From assembly GCF_011046535.1 (NCBI RefSeq), contig NZ_CP049257.1, positions 2,666,001 to 2,730,000 on the forward strand: a stretch of 64,000 bases of DNA, in the 5' to 3' direction. The stretch comes from Nocardioides anomalus (GTDB lineage: Bacteria; Actinomycetota; Actinomycetes; Propionibacteriales; Nocardioidaceae). Of the stretch, positions 8,640 to 15,875 are shown one piece after another. A program made the translations under genes and the position numbers. The stretch's first letter is position 1; each line of letters opens with the position of its first letter. The notes beneath the pieces were generated by a model. That model did no database searches. It saw nothing but the letters and a program-made list of their open reading frames with translations, and was not told the DNA's origin.

Positions 8640-9496
8640 TGCCGCACCCGGTCCGGCACGAAGAGTCCGCGCCACGGGGTCACGACCACGACGTCCTTGG
8701 CCGCCGCGACGGTCTCGGCCAGCGCCCGGTCGACGGCCCCGTCGGCCACGACGTGGTGCACGCCGCCCGGGACCTCCCCGTCGGGCAGCGGCGGCTGCTC
8801 GGCGCCGATCCCCCAGTACCGCTCGCACGGCGGCTCGAGCGGCGCGCCCAGCTCGTCGACGTGCCACGGGGCCTCGGGGCCCTCACCGCGGGCGTCCAGG
8901 AACACGTGCGCCAGCGCGACCAGCTCCGCTGCCGCCCGGGCCACCGGCACCATCGCGCCCCAGTGCTCGGAACCGAGCCGCAGCTGTACGGCGGCGGGCG
9001 AGACCCCGACGACGCCCAGGTCCAGGGTCCGGTCCAGCAGGTCGCCGCGCCCGTCGTCGAGCACGAACAGGAACCGGCCCGGCAGCCCGGCCAGCCTCGG
9101 GTCCGCGCACAGCAGCCGGTCCAGCTCGTCGGCCAGCGGCCGCAGGTCGACCCTGCCCGCCCAGAAGCCGCTCTGCGGGGACACCATGATGTTGCGGACC
9201 AGCTCGTGCGAGCGCGAGGGCAGCAGGCCGGTCGCCTCGATCGCGTCGACGACCTCCCCGGGGACCGCGCCGTCCTCGAGCGGCAGCGCCCGCAGCTGCA
9301 CGTTGGCGCGGCTGGTCAGGTGGACCCGCCCGTCGCCGTACGCCTCGGCCACCCCGACCAGGTCGACCAGCGCCCGACTGGGCAGCAGGCCGCCGGTCGG
9401 CCGCAGCCGCACCAGCCCCCCGTCCTCGGCGGGCCACGGGCGGAAGACGCCCGGGCACAGGTCGGTGCGGTCCCGCACCGTCATCGCGTGAGCCAT
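8636..9496 (-). CDS. cobG: precorrin-3B synthase (CobG), short form
   Basis: The 286-residue protein resembles the sulfite/nitrite-reductase ferredoxin-like family: CPGVFRPWPAEDGGLVRLRP, VHLTSRANVQLRALP and ELVRNIMVSPQSGFWAGRVD. CobG uses oxygen to make precorrin-3B before ring contraction. The canonical enzyme has about 450 residues and binds a 4Fe-4S cluster; I see no CX5C plus CX3C ligand set here, only isolated cysteines (DLCPG, LLCAD, PCERYWG). ATG 9496 was chosen because GGAG lies six bases upstream; an in-frame ATG at 9559 would abut the riboswitch stem. It heads the cobG-cobH-cobIJ operon. Confidence 0.82.
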   Translation of the reverse strand: MAHAMTVRDRTDLCPGVFRPWPAEDGGLVRLRPTGGLLPSRALVDLVGVAEAYGDGRVHLTSRANVQLRALPLEDGAVPGEVVDAIEATGLLPSRSHELVRNIMVSPQSGFWAGRVDLRPLADELDRLLCADPRLAGLPGRFLFVLDDGRGDLLDRTLDLGVVGVSPAAVQLRLGSEHWGAMVPVARAAAELVALAHVFLDARGEGPEAPWHVDELGAPLEPPCERYWGIGAEQPPLPDGEVPGGVHHVVADGAVDRALAETVAAAKDVVVVTPWRGLFVPDRVRQ

Positions 9497-9561
9497 CAGC
9501 AGCTCCGTCGTCAGGGGCTGCTGCGCGTCGCCCGGAGCCTCCTGGCGGCACCGCGCCACCA

Positions 9562-9735
9562 GGGCCAGCAGGTCTTCGGACTCGGGATCAACCGGGTCGG
9601 CACGCCTTCCCAGGTCCTCGCGGACCCAGTGGCTGACCGGGCATGCCCGGTCGTGTCCCGCCCGTCACCCACACCGCTGCGCGTCAGTCCCGGATTCTCA
9701 CCGGGTTCCCTGACCTCGGTCGAGGTCGCTGGCCC
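9562..9735 (-). promoter_or_regulatory. cobalamin riboswitch upstream of cobG-cobH-cobIJ
   Basis: On the minus strand the aptamer shows GGGAACCCGGTGAGAATCC, then GCCACTGG (a textbook B12 box), then AGTCCGAAGACC. The P1 stem is a perfect eight-base pair, GGGCCAGC (starting at 9735) with GCTGGCCC (ending at 9562). A -10 box TAGCCT at 9745-9740 would start transcription almost at the first P1 base. The leader continues to the cobG ATG at 9496 and contains GGAG, consistent with control of translation. Confidence 0.94.
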
Positions 9736-9763
9736 GCTGAGGCTACCAAGATGCGGCTCCGGC

Positions 9764-10384
9764 ATGATCCCGCGCGTGCCCCGCCGCCCGTACTACCTCG
9801 TGCGGCACGGCCAGTCCGAGTGGAACCTCCTCGAGCTCACCCAGGGCCAGACCGTGGCCCCGCGCCTGACCGACCTCGGCCGGGCGCAGGCGCGGGCCGC
9901 CGGGGAGCTGATCCGCGCCGACCTCGCCCCAGGCGAACGGGTGGCGCAGATCCGCACCAGCGACCTGGTCCGCGCCCGCGAGACCGCCAAGATCCTGGCC
10001 GACGTCCTCGGCGGGGTGTTCGACGGCGAGCCCGTCCTCGACGAGCGCCTGCGCGAGCAGCACCTCGGCGACCTCGAGGGGCGGCCGTACGCCGAGACGT
10101 GGGCCGCGGCCGAGACCCATAACTGGTCCGACCCCCACCTGCCCGTGGCCGGCGGCGAGTCGCCGTACCAGCTCCGCACCCGCATGGCCGAGGCGGTGGG
10201 CGGAGTCCGCGACGGCACCGTCCTGGTCAGCCATGGCGACGCCATCCGGGCCGCGCTCGACGACCTCGGGGTGGCCACGTCCCGCACGCCCTCGTGGGTC
10301 CCGGTGCCCAACGGCGCGGTCGCCCGCGTCCTCGACGGCCACGCGACGTGGCTCGGCGCCGAGGACCCGCACGACCGGGGCTGA
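9764..10384 (+). CDS. histidine phosphatase family protein
   Basis: The 206-residue phosphoglycerate-mutase-fold protein has the phosphohistidine motif YLVRHGQSEWN near residues 10-20 and the second catalytic histidine in VLVSHGDAIRAAL. Members hydrolyse small phosphoesters. Its place beside the cobalamin operons suggests alpha-ribazole-5'-phosphate phosphatase, the role of enteric CobC, but the sequence alone does not separate this from other histidine phosphatases. Starts at ATG 9764 or GTG 9776 are both possible; neither has a strong ribosome-binding site. It is transcribed away from cobG across the second riboswitch promoter. Confidence 0.8.
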   Translation: MIPRVPRRPYYLVRHGQSEWNLLELTQGQTVAPRLTDLGRAQARAAGELIRADLAPGERVAQIRTSDLVRARETAKILADVLGGVFDGEPVLDERLREQHLGDLEGRPYAETWAAAETHNWSDPHLPVAGGESPYQLRTRMAEAVGGVRDGTVLVSHGDAIRAALDDLGVATSRTPSWVPVPNGAVARVLDGHATWLGAEDPHDRG

Positions 10385-10422
10385 CGACGGCACCGTCGCG
10401 CCGGCACTCACGCACAGCGGAA

Positions 10423-11298
10423 CTAGTCCCAGGTCCACCGGATGCCGGCGCGTCCTGGTCCGAAAGGGCGCAAGAACCGTGATGCGTTGGTGGTGCCGTC
10501 GAGGCTGAGCTGCTCTGCGGTCTCGATGTCGTCGATGACGGTGTAGCTCGTGACCGTGGTCGGGAGCTGTTCCGGGTCGAACCGGACCCAGAGCGTGAGG
10601 TCAGCGAGCTTCTTGCGGAGGTAGTGCTCGTAGTGGGTGTCGGTGAGGTCGTCGAGGAACCGGGTGCGTTGCTCCGCGATCGTCTCCTGACCGACCGGGA
10701 GCGGTCGGTCCAAGATGAACTCGATCGCGACCAGCCCGAGTTCGGGGCGCGAGAGGTCGCGGCCAAGACGCCCTCCCGCGACGGTGATCTCGGGCATCGC
10801 GACGATGGGACCGTCGTTGACGTAGAGCAGCGGTAGGCGTTGCGCTCCCTCCCTGAGGGAACGCCAGACGCCACGGATGGTGATGTGCCTGACGCAGCGC
10901 TTCGCGTCGACCTCGACCACGATGTGCAGCGCCTCGTCGCTGAGGTCCAGCGGTCCCGACAGGTCGAGGTCGCTGAGGGCCTGTTCCACCAGCGCGGCCT
11001 GGTCGGCGACGACCTCGTGGACGTCAGCCCGTCGGCCGGGTGGTCCCGGTCGGCGGGATGGGCCGAGGCGAGAGGTCAGGTGCCCGCGAGGCAGGTCCAA
11101 CAACTGCTCGAGATCCTCAACGGCAGCCAGCGATGCGGCGCCCTCGGGGCGGCGGCGACCCGAGCGCCAGTAGCTCAGCGTGGCGGGGCTGACCGGGTTG
11201 CCCCGTTCGGCGAGTCGGACCCGCAGGGCCGCGAGGGTGGTGCCGCGGGTCTGGATGGCGGCGGCGAGCACGGTGTGGAAGGCGGGTTCGGCGCACAC
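10423..11298 (-). CDS. XRE-like helix-turn-helix protein with uncharacterised C-terminal domain
   Basis: The 291-residue protein has an N-terminal helix-turn-helix (AAAIQTRGTTLAALRVRL, then SPATLSYWRSGRRRPEG) over about residues 10-55, followed by a Leu-rich helix typical of XRE proteins. The remaining 200 residues mix beta and alpha (IVVEVDAKRCVRHITIRGVW, GLVAIEFILDRPLPVGQE, LADLTLWVRFDPEQLP) and match nothing I recognise. Only the GTG at 11298 is available as a start before an upstream stop. It is a single gene, convergent with the histidine phosphatase, and its codon use looks slightly less GC-biased than its neighbours. Target and ligand are unknown. Confidence 0.7.
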   Translation of the reverse strand: MCAEPAFHTVLAAAIQTRGTTLAALRVRLAERGNPVSPATLSYWRSGRRRPEGAASLAAVEDLEQLLDLPRGHLTSRLGPSRRPGPPGRRADVHEVVADQAALVEQALSDLDLSGPLDLSDEALHIVVEVDAKRCVRHITIRGVWRSLREGAQRLPLLYVNDGPIVAMPEITVAGGRLGRDLSRPELGLVAIEFILDRPLPVGQETIAEQRTRFLDDLTDTHYEHYLRKKLADLTLWVRFDPEQLPTTVTSYTVIDDIETAEQLSLDGTTNASRFLRPFGPGRAGIRWTWD

Positions 11299-11732
11299 GG
11301 ACTCATCATGGGTCCAGCCGATTCACACTTCTGGAGCAACGGTGTGTCACGTGGCCGCCCCTAGGGTCGGAGTCATCAGGGCGCTGAACAGCCGGAACGC
11401 GGACGTCTCGGGTCCGAGAGACCGCTTGGGGGGCGTTCAGCGTCCTGATCTGCTCACTGGTGGGGGCTCGGGTCGGTGGTCACTCCTCCCATGGGCGGGT
11501 GACGTCCAGCCCCGGTGCTGAGCGTGGAACTGCACACTCCCAGTGGTGACAGTCCTCGTGGCCAGGAGCCGCCCACGGCCGGCTAGGCCGACTGTCGGCG
11601 CCTGGTCCGTCCAGCCCGCAAGGCGGCATGGTCGTCGCTCTTCTGCGAAGCTGCCGCGGCGGGCCGAGGGCCGACTCGGCCACCACCACCACCTCGCTGG
11701 CCGTCATCACTGAGTGCTCGGATTCGGAGTGA

Positions 11733-11749
11733 CGCAACCGAAGGTTGCA
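11733..11749. promoter_or_regulatory. palindromic operator 1, probable ArsR site
   Basis: CGCAACC-GAA-GGTTGCA is a seven-base inverted repeat with one mismatch. It repeats the design of the site at 11778-11794, and their centres are 45 bases apart. The ArsR-family regulator at 12262-12597 in the operon downstream is the natural binder. Binding is inferred. Confidence 0.65.
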
Positions 11750-11777
11750 TTTCGCCCCTCTGCGCCGTACGGTCATG

Positions 11778-11794
11778 TGCAACCAAAGGTTGCA
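11778..11794. promoter_or_regulatory. palindromic operator 2, probable ArsR site
   Basis: TGCAACC-AAA-GGTTGCA is a perfect seven-base inverted repeat around three bases. It lies 19 bases before the AHSA1 start, where a bound repressor would block transcription or early elongation. It is nearly identical to the upstream copy, which supports a specific function. Confidence 0.7.
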
Positions 11795-11812
11795 ACCTCG
11801 AGGAGGACCGAC

Positions 11813-12265
11813 ATGGAGCGGGACACCATTGCACGCGAAGTACGGATCGATGCGACGCCCGACGTCGTCTACGAGGTCGTGAGCACCCCCGAGCACATGC
11901 GGGAGTGGTGGTCGGACGGAGCCGACGCGTCAGACCAGGCCGGCACGATCCGCATCACGTTCGGCGCCGACGAGAGCAAGTCCGAGACCCTCACCGTCAT
12001 CGACGAGGACCCCCCGAACCGCTTCTCGTTCCGGTGGATCCAGGACGCAGGCCAGCCGGGGACCTCGCCGAGGTCCCTCCTGGTGACGTTCGACCTCGTC
12101 CCTGCGGGCGACGGCACCCTGCTGCGGTTCTCCGAGTCGGGCTTCGCGGACAAGGCTTGGGACGCATCGGTCCGGGACGAGACGTACAGCGCTCACACGA
12201 CGGGATGGGACCTCTTCCTTTCCCGTCTGGTCACCTACACGGCCCGGGTCGGGGCCAGCGCGTGA
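11813..12265 (+). CDS. SRPBCC / AHSA1-domain protein
   Basis: The 150-residue protein is a single START-like helix-grip domain: IAREVRIDATPDVVYEVVS, PEHMREWW, NRFSFRWIQ and GTLLRFSESGF are typical of the AHSA1 subfamily. Such proteins bind hydrophobic ligands, and no substrate can be assigned. ATG 11813 follows AGGAGG with a good gap; a longer open frame upstream runs through the operators and was rejected. The stop overlaps the ArsR gene by four bases (GTGA), a common actinobacterial AHSA1-ArsR pair in which both genes are probably repressed by the ArsR protein. Confidence 0.88.
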   Translation: MERDTIAREVRIDATPDVVYEVVSTPEHMREWWSDGADASDQAGTIRITFGADESKSETLTVIDEDPPNRFSFRWIQDAGQPGTSPRSLLVTFDLVPAGDGTLLRFSESGFADKAWDASVRDETYSAHTTGWDLFLSRLVTYTARVGASA

Positions 12266-12597
12266 GTCCCGTCGTCGACGATGACCTCTGGTCGGCGATC
12301 GGCGACCCCACCCGCAGGCGCATGGTCGACCTGCTGCTCGCGGGCGACGGCACAGCGACATCGCTGAGCGACGAGCTTCCCATCACCCGCCAGGCCGTCA
12401 CCAAGCACCTGAACGTCCTGGATCGAGTCGGCCTGGTGCGCATGACCACTGTTGGTCGAGAACGCCGCTACGAGGTCGACCAAGCCCAACTGGCCCGTGC
12501 CGTCGCCCAACTCGATGCCGTTGGCAAGACCTGGGACGCGCGACTCCAGCGCATCGCGAAGATCGCGGAAGCGATCCAACGCAACCGCACGACCTGA
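12262..12597 (+). CDS. ArsR-family winged-helix repressor
   Basis: The 111-residue protein carries the ArsR winged helix: DDLWSAIGDPTRRRMVDLLL, then SDELPITRQAVTKHLNVLDRVGLV (recognition helix) and VGRERRYEVDQ (wing). No cysteine metal-binding ELCVC motif is present, so it is unlikely to sense arsenic or zinc; it fits the subgroup paired with SRPBCC proteins. The GTG at 12262 overlaps the AHSA1 stop. The two palindromes upstream of the operon are its likely operators, giving autorepression. Confidence 0.9.
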   Translation: MSPVVDDDLWSAIGDPTRRRMVDLLLAGDGTATSLSDELPITRQAVTKHLNVLDRVGLVRMTTVGRERRYEVDQAQLARAVAQLDAVGKTWDARLQRIAKIAEAIQRNRTT

Positions 12598-12683
12598 GAT
12601 CGCCACCTCACGAGCGTCGCCACACCCGTGGTTGCGCCTACCGACCGCGCCCACCCGGGCGCCACGAGAAGGAGCCGGAACCC

Positions 12684-13007
12684 ATGACGAACACCGCTCA
12701 GGCACAGCACGCCACGATCGTCGACCCCGACTGCCACGAGATCCTCTTCGAGAACGAGCACGTACGCGTCATCCAGGCACGCGCCTCCCAGGGCTGGAAG
12801 AACGACATGCACTCACACGCCCCGATGGTCGTCGTCAACCTCGGCTCCGGGCGCCAGAAGGTCACCTGGCCCGACGGCACCACCTCGCTCGTCGACCTCA
12901 ACCCGGGGGCCGTCGTGTGGCAGGACACCTCGTTCGACCACTCCTGGGAGCTCCTCGCCGGCGACGTCAACGTCGTTCTGGTCGAGGTCAAGTCCGCCGA
13001 AGACTAG
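12684..13007 (+). CDS. small cupin-fold protein
   Basis: This 107-residue protein has a single cupin barrel: NEHVRVIQARASQGWKND, MHSHAPMVVVNLGSG (histidine motif 1) and LNPGAVVWQDTSFDHSWELL (motif 2 region). Small cupins of this kind bind a metal or a small ligand; no reaction can be assigned. ATG 12684 is preceded by AAGGAG. It lies 86 bases after the ArsR gene and may share its transcript. The 200 bases that follow, to 13207, hold nothing I recognise. Confidence 0.75.
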   Translation: MTNTAQAQHATIVDPDCHEILFENEHVRVIQARASQGWKNDMHSHAPMVVVNLGSGRQKVTWPDGTTSLVDLNPGAVVWQDTSFDHSWELLAGDVNVVLVEVKSAED

Positions 13008-13207
13008 GCGTGACCGTCCGCATCCCCCAGAAACCGAGCACCACCGGGTCGCCCTGGCGACTGCCTCAGCCCCTGGGGCGGCCACGGTTGCGCATCGCCC
13101 TGTCCTCTGTCGACGCTGCGGTGAACTGCCGGCTCAGGACCACCCCCTCGGGCCGGCCAACCGGGAGCCGGGCAAGCGCGCACCCACAACCTGACAGGAC
13201 CAGGCGA

Positions 13208-13972
13208 ATGACCATCAACAACAACGACATCGACAGGCTCGCCGGGCTCGCCGAGACCCTCAGACGCCTCCACACCGGCGACATGCTCGTCCTCCCCAAC
13301 GCATGGGACGCCGCCAGCGCCCAGGTCGTCGAAGAAGCAGGGTTCGCAGCCGTCGCAACCGCCAGCGCAGCCGTATCGGCCATGCTCGGCTACCCAGACG
13401 GGGAAGCAGCTCCCTGGGAAGAGATGTTCGCTGCGAACCGACGCATCGCCAAGGCGGTCTCCGTACCGGTCACCATGGACGCCGAGGCCGGCTACGGGAT
13501 CGCGCCAGCCGACCTGGTTCGCCGGCTCCTCGAGATCGACGTCGTCGGGTGCAACCTCGAAGACAGCGACCACGTCGTCGGAGGACTCAAGGACGCCGAC
13601 GAGCAAGCACGCTGGCTGGCCGACGTCCGCTCCGCGGCGGACGCATCCGGCGTACCGCTGGTCATCAACGCCCGAGTCGACGTCTTCTTCCCGAACAGTC
13701 CGGTCCCAGATGACGAGCGCGTCGCCGAAGCCATCCGCCGCGGCCGGCTGTACCGCGACGCAGGCGCCGACTGCATCTACCCCATCGGTGTCGGCGACCC
13801 CACCGTCCTGGCGCAGCTCATCGCCGGCATCGACAGCCCCATCAACGGCAACAGCAACCCGCACCTCAGCCTCGCGACCCTGAGAGACATGGGTGTAGCC
13901 CGCGTCTCCTACGGACCCCGGTTCTACCGGGCAGCGCTGGCCGACTTCGGCACCGCGATCAGAGCCCTGTGA
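13208..13972 (+). CDS. isocitrate lyase / PEP mutase family enzyme
   Basis: The 254-residue TIM-barrel protein shows MLVLPNAWDAASAQVVEEAG, ATASAAVSAMLGYPDGE, PVTMDAEAGYG (metal-binding DxE), CNLEDSDHV and INARVDVFF. This is the phosphonopyruvate hydrolase/PEP mutase-like branch; the KKCGH signature of true isocitrate lyase is absent. The likely chemistry is cleavage or rearrangement at a 2-oxo acid, with unknown substrate. ATG 13208 is chosen from family length. It stands alone; the 247 bases to the next gene show no feature I recognise. Confidence 0.85.
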   Translation: MTINNNDIDRLAGLAETLRRLHTGDMLVLPNAWDAASAQVVEEAGFAAVATASAAVSAMLGYPDGEAAPWEEMFAANRRIAKAVSVPVTMDAEAGYGIAPADLVRRLLEIDVVGCNLEDSDHVVGGLKDADEQARWLADVRSAADASGVPLVINARVDVFFPNSPVPDDERVAEAIRRGRLYRDAGADCIYPIGVGDPTVLAQLIAGIDSPINGNSNPHLSLATLRDMGVARVSYGPRFYRAALADFGTAIRAL

Positions 13973-14219
13973 GTCTGCGCCGGCTCACCCCGAGAACCCG
14001 CCGTCGGCCAAGGCACGAGCGCCGCAACCTTTCGCGATCACTGGCTAGCTCGTGAGCACGGCACGCTGCCGTCGATGACGCGGAACGCTCGTCCTCACAG
14101 AGACGGGACGGGCCCACCTCAGCCGTGGAGAGGCGCCTGGAGGGGCCCCGATGTGTCGCTGATGCAGCAAGCGGTCGAGGAGAGGTCGTCGTCGAGTCGC
14201 TACCGGCGTCGAGTCGTCC

Positions 14220-14786
14220 TCAGTTCCCCGTCCGCTGCAGCGACTCGTCGAGCAACGTGCTCAGACGACGCAGCGCCCGTCGGCGGACGAGACGGACCCC
14301 CACCCGGGTCATGCCGAGGGCCGTCGCGGTCGACCGCGTGCTGAGCCCTACGACGTCCACACAGGTCACGACCTCAGCGTGGCGGGCGTCCAGGTCATCC
14401 AGGGCCCGCTGGAGCTGGTCGACTCTCGCGTGGCCTGCCGGAGACCCCGTCGGCGAACCTGTCCGGCCCCTCGACCGGTCGGCATCCACCTCGATCCGCG
14501 GGCGACGGCCGTCGATGCTCGTCCGACCACGTCCCACTGCCTGACGGCGGGCCAGGCCGAACAGCCAGCCCTCGAAATCGCGAGTGGCCGACCGGGACCT
14601 CGGGAGCTCGGAGGCGGCCATCAACCAGGCCCGCGCGGCCAGATCCTGCGGGGAGAGCGACCGGTCCGCGGTGGGGAGCCAGCTCAGGAACAGCACCAGG
14701 CGGCCGGCGTGGCGGGCGTACAGCTCCTCCCAGGCCTCGGGATCGCCGGCGCTTGCGGCCGTCAACAGCAGCACCGGGTCACGCAT
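14220..14786 (-). CDS. sigma-70 family (ECF-like) RNA polymerase sigma factor
   Basis: About 188 residues include region 2 (DPVLLLTAASAGDPEAWEELYARHAG, RDFEGWLFGLARRQAV) and region 4 (LQRALDDLDARHAEVVTCVDVVG followed by a helix-turn-helix with STRSTATALGMTRVGVRLVRRRALRRL). No partner anti-sigma factor is adjacent. ATG 14786 was chosen because the family usually begins a few residues before the DPVLLL segment; GTG 14864 in the same frame would add 26 residues without homology. The gene lies downstream of, and in the same direction as, the glycosyltransferase at 14988-15719, about 200 bases away. Target promoters are unknown. Confidence 0.78.
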   Translation of the reverse strand: MRDPVLLLTAASAGDPEAWEELYARHAGRLVLFLSWLPTADRSLSPQDLAARAWLMAASELPRSRSATRDFEGWLFGLARRQAVGRGRTSIDGRRPRIEVDADRSRGRTGSPTGSPAGHARVDQLQRALDDLDARHAEVVTCVDVVGLSTRSTATALGMTRVGVRLVRRRALRRLSTLLDESLQRTGN

Positions 14787-14987
14787 CGACGCCGGCCGTC
14801 CTCGGTCACGCAGGTCGGGCACGGTCGACTGATCGACACGATCGCTGCCGGTGTCGCGCCGCACTGCACCCCCCGCTCGTCGACCGCCGCGTCGAGCCCA
14901 CCCTGGAGCACGGCCGCTGAACGCCCGCTGAACGTCCTCCGGGCCCGTGAGCCCAAGGTCGCCGAGCTCCGGCGGGCTGGCGAGGTG

Positions 14988-15719
14988 TCACGTGGACTCG
15001 ACCAGCGGGCGCTCCAGGCGGTCGGAGAAGCGCCAGCGCAGCACCCGCCACATCGCCTCCACGACGATGCCGACGCCCATCTTCGACCTCCCTCTCCGTC
15101 GCTCGGTGAAGGTGATCGGCACCTCGCGGACTGCGAACCCCGCGCCCACGGCGCGCCAGGTGGACTCGACCTGGGAGCTGTAGCCGTTCGCCTGCCCGCC
15201 GGAGGTGACGAGGGAGGCGAGGGCGGCCGAGCGGTAGGCGCGGAAGCCGGACGTCGCATCGCGGACGGGCAGCCCGAGGAGCGCCCGCACGTAGAGGTTG
15301 CCGCCGCGTGAGATCAGCTCCCGGTACCAGGGCCAGTCCCTGGTCACGCCACCCGCGACGTACCTCGAGCCGACCGCGATGTCGGCCTCGTCGAGCGCGG
15401 CGAGGAGGCGGCGCACCGACGTGGGGTCGTGCGAGCCGTCCGCGTCCATCTGGACGACGCGGTCGTAGCCGCGCTCGTGCGCCCACCGGAACCCGTGCCG
15501 GTAGGCGTTGCCGAGCCCGTCCTTCACCTCGCGGGTCTCGAGGTGGAGCGTGTCGCCGTAGAACGGATGGGCGGTGATCAGCTCCCCCGTGCCGTCGGGG
15601 CTGCTGTCGTCGACCACCAGCACGTGCGCTGTTCCCCGGGGCAGCTCTCCCAGGAGCTGGTCCACGAGATCGACGACGTTCTCCGCCTCGTTGTAGGTCG
15701 GGATGACGATGAGGTCCAC
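14988..15719 (-). CDS. GT2 polyprenol-phosphate sugar transferase (DPM1-like)
   Basis: The 243-residue enzyme resembles dolichol/polyprenol monophosphomannose synthase: VDLIVIPTYNEAENV, VLVVDDSSPDGTG, GLGNAYRHGFRWA, VVQMDADGSHDP (metal-binding DxD), AVGSRYVAGG and SGFRAYRS. It should load a sugar from a nucleotide donor onto polyprenyl phosphate at the cytoplasmic face of the membrane. There is no C-terminal membrane domain. The start is set at GTG 15719 because the shared promoter element places its -10 box seven bases upstream. It belongs to the 11-promoter regulon and could feed the GT39 enzymes encoded nearby. Confidence 0.88.
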   Translation of the reverse strand: MDLIVIPTYNEAENVVDLVDQLLGELPRGTAHVLVVDDSSPDGTGELITAHPFYGDTLHLETREVKDGLGNAYRHGFRWAHERGYDRVVQMDADGSHDPTSVRRLLAALDEADIAVGSRYVAGGVTRDWPWYRELISRGGNLYVRALLGLPVRDATSGFRAYRSAALASLVTSGGQANGYSSQVESTWRAVGAGFAVREVPITFTERRRGRSKMGVGIVVEAMWRVLRWRFSDRLERPLVEST

Positions 15720-15726
15720 GACGTCG

Positions 15727-15759
15727 ACGGTGCACCGCGCCGCCTGCACACCACCTGAC
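15727..15759 (-). promoter_or_regulatory. regulon promoter 1 (CAGG direct repeat + -10) for the GT2 gene
   Basis: Minus strand: GTCAGGTGGTGTGCAGGCG, then -10 CACCGT at 15732-15727, then seven bases to GTG 15719. The two CAGG copies start 11 bases apart and the -10 begins 14 bases after the second, as in the other ten copies. Confidence 0.8.
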
Positions 15760-15769
15760 CGCCTCGCAC

Positions 15770-15800
15770 CACCTGCACCGTTCCTGCACGCCACCTGCAC
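15770..15800 (-). repeat. three extra 11-base tandem half-sites upstream of regulon promoter 1
   Basis: Three further GCAGG copies on the minus strand start at 15797, 15786 and 15775, each exactly 11 bases apart, and the last lies 18 bases before the promoter-proximal pair. The spacing keeps them on one face of the helix and suggests cooperative loading of the same regulator. Confidence 0.65.
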
Positions 15801-15839
15801 AGTTCGCGGGCCCGGTTGATCTCGCTCCCGGTGATCGAG

Positions 15840-15858
15840 CAAGGTGAGGCTCACCTCA
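15840..15858. promoter_or_regulatory. IdeR/DtxR-type iron box for efeU
   Basis: CAAGGTGAGGCTCACCTCA is a near-palindrome matching the IdeR consensus TTAGGTTAGGCTAACCTAA at 15 of 19 positions. It ends 17 bases before the efeU start at 15876, a position where an iron-bound repressor would block transcription when iron is plentiful. Confidence 0.75.
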
Positions 15859-15875
15859 CCTGGAAAGGCTCCACC

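Larger units (their letters stand above)
11299..11812. other. 514-base non-coding stretch with AHSA1/ArsR promoter
   Basis: No convincing gene is present. The left part holds the upstream region of the XRE-like gene; the middle (about 11400-11700) shows nothing I recognise. The right end contains two palindromic operators (11733-11749 and 11778-11794) and an AGGAGG ribosome-binding site just before 11813. Confidence 0.6.

Noticed and set aside
13208..13972. True isocitrate lyase (glyoxylate shunt)
   Set aside because: It is only about 254 residues and lacks the KKCGH catalytic signature; it belongs to the wider PEP-mutase-like family.
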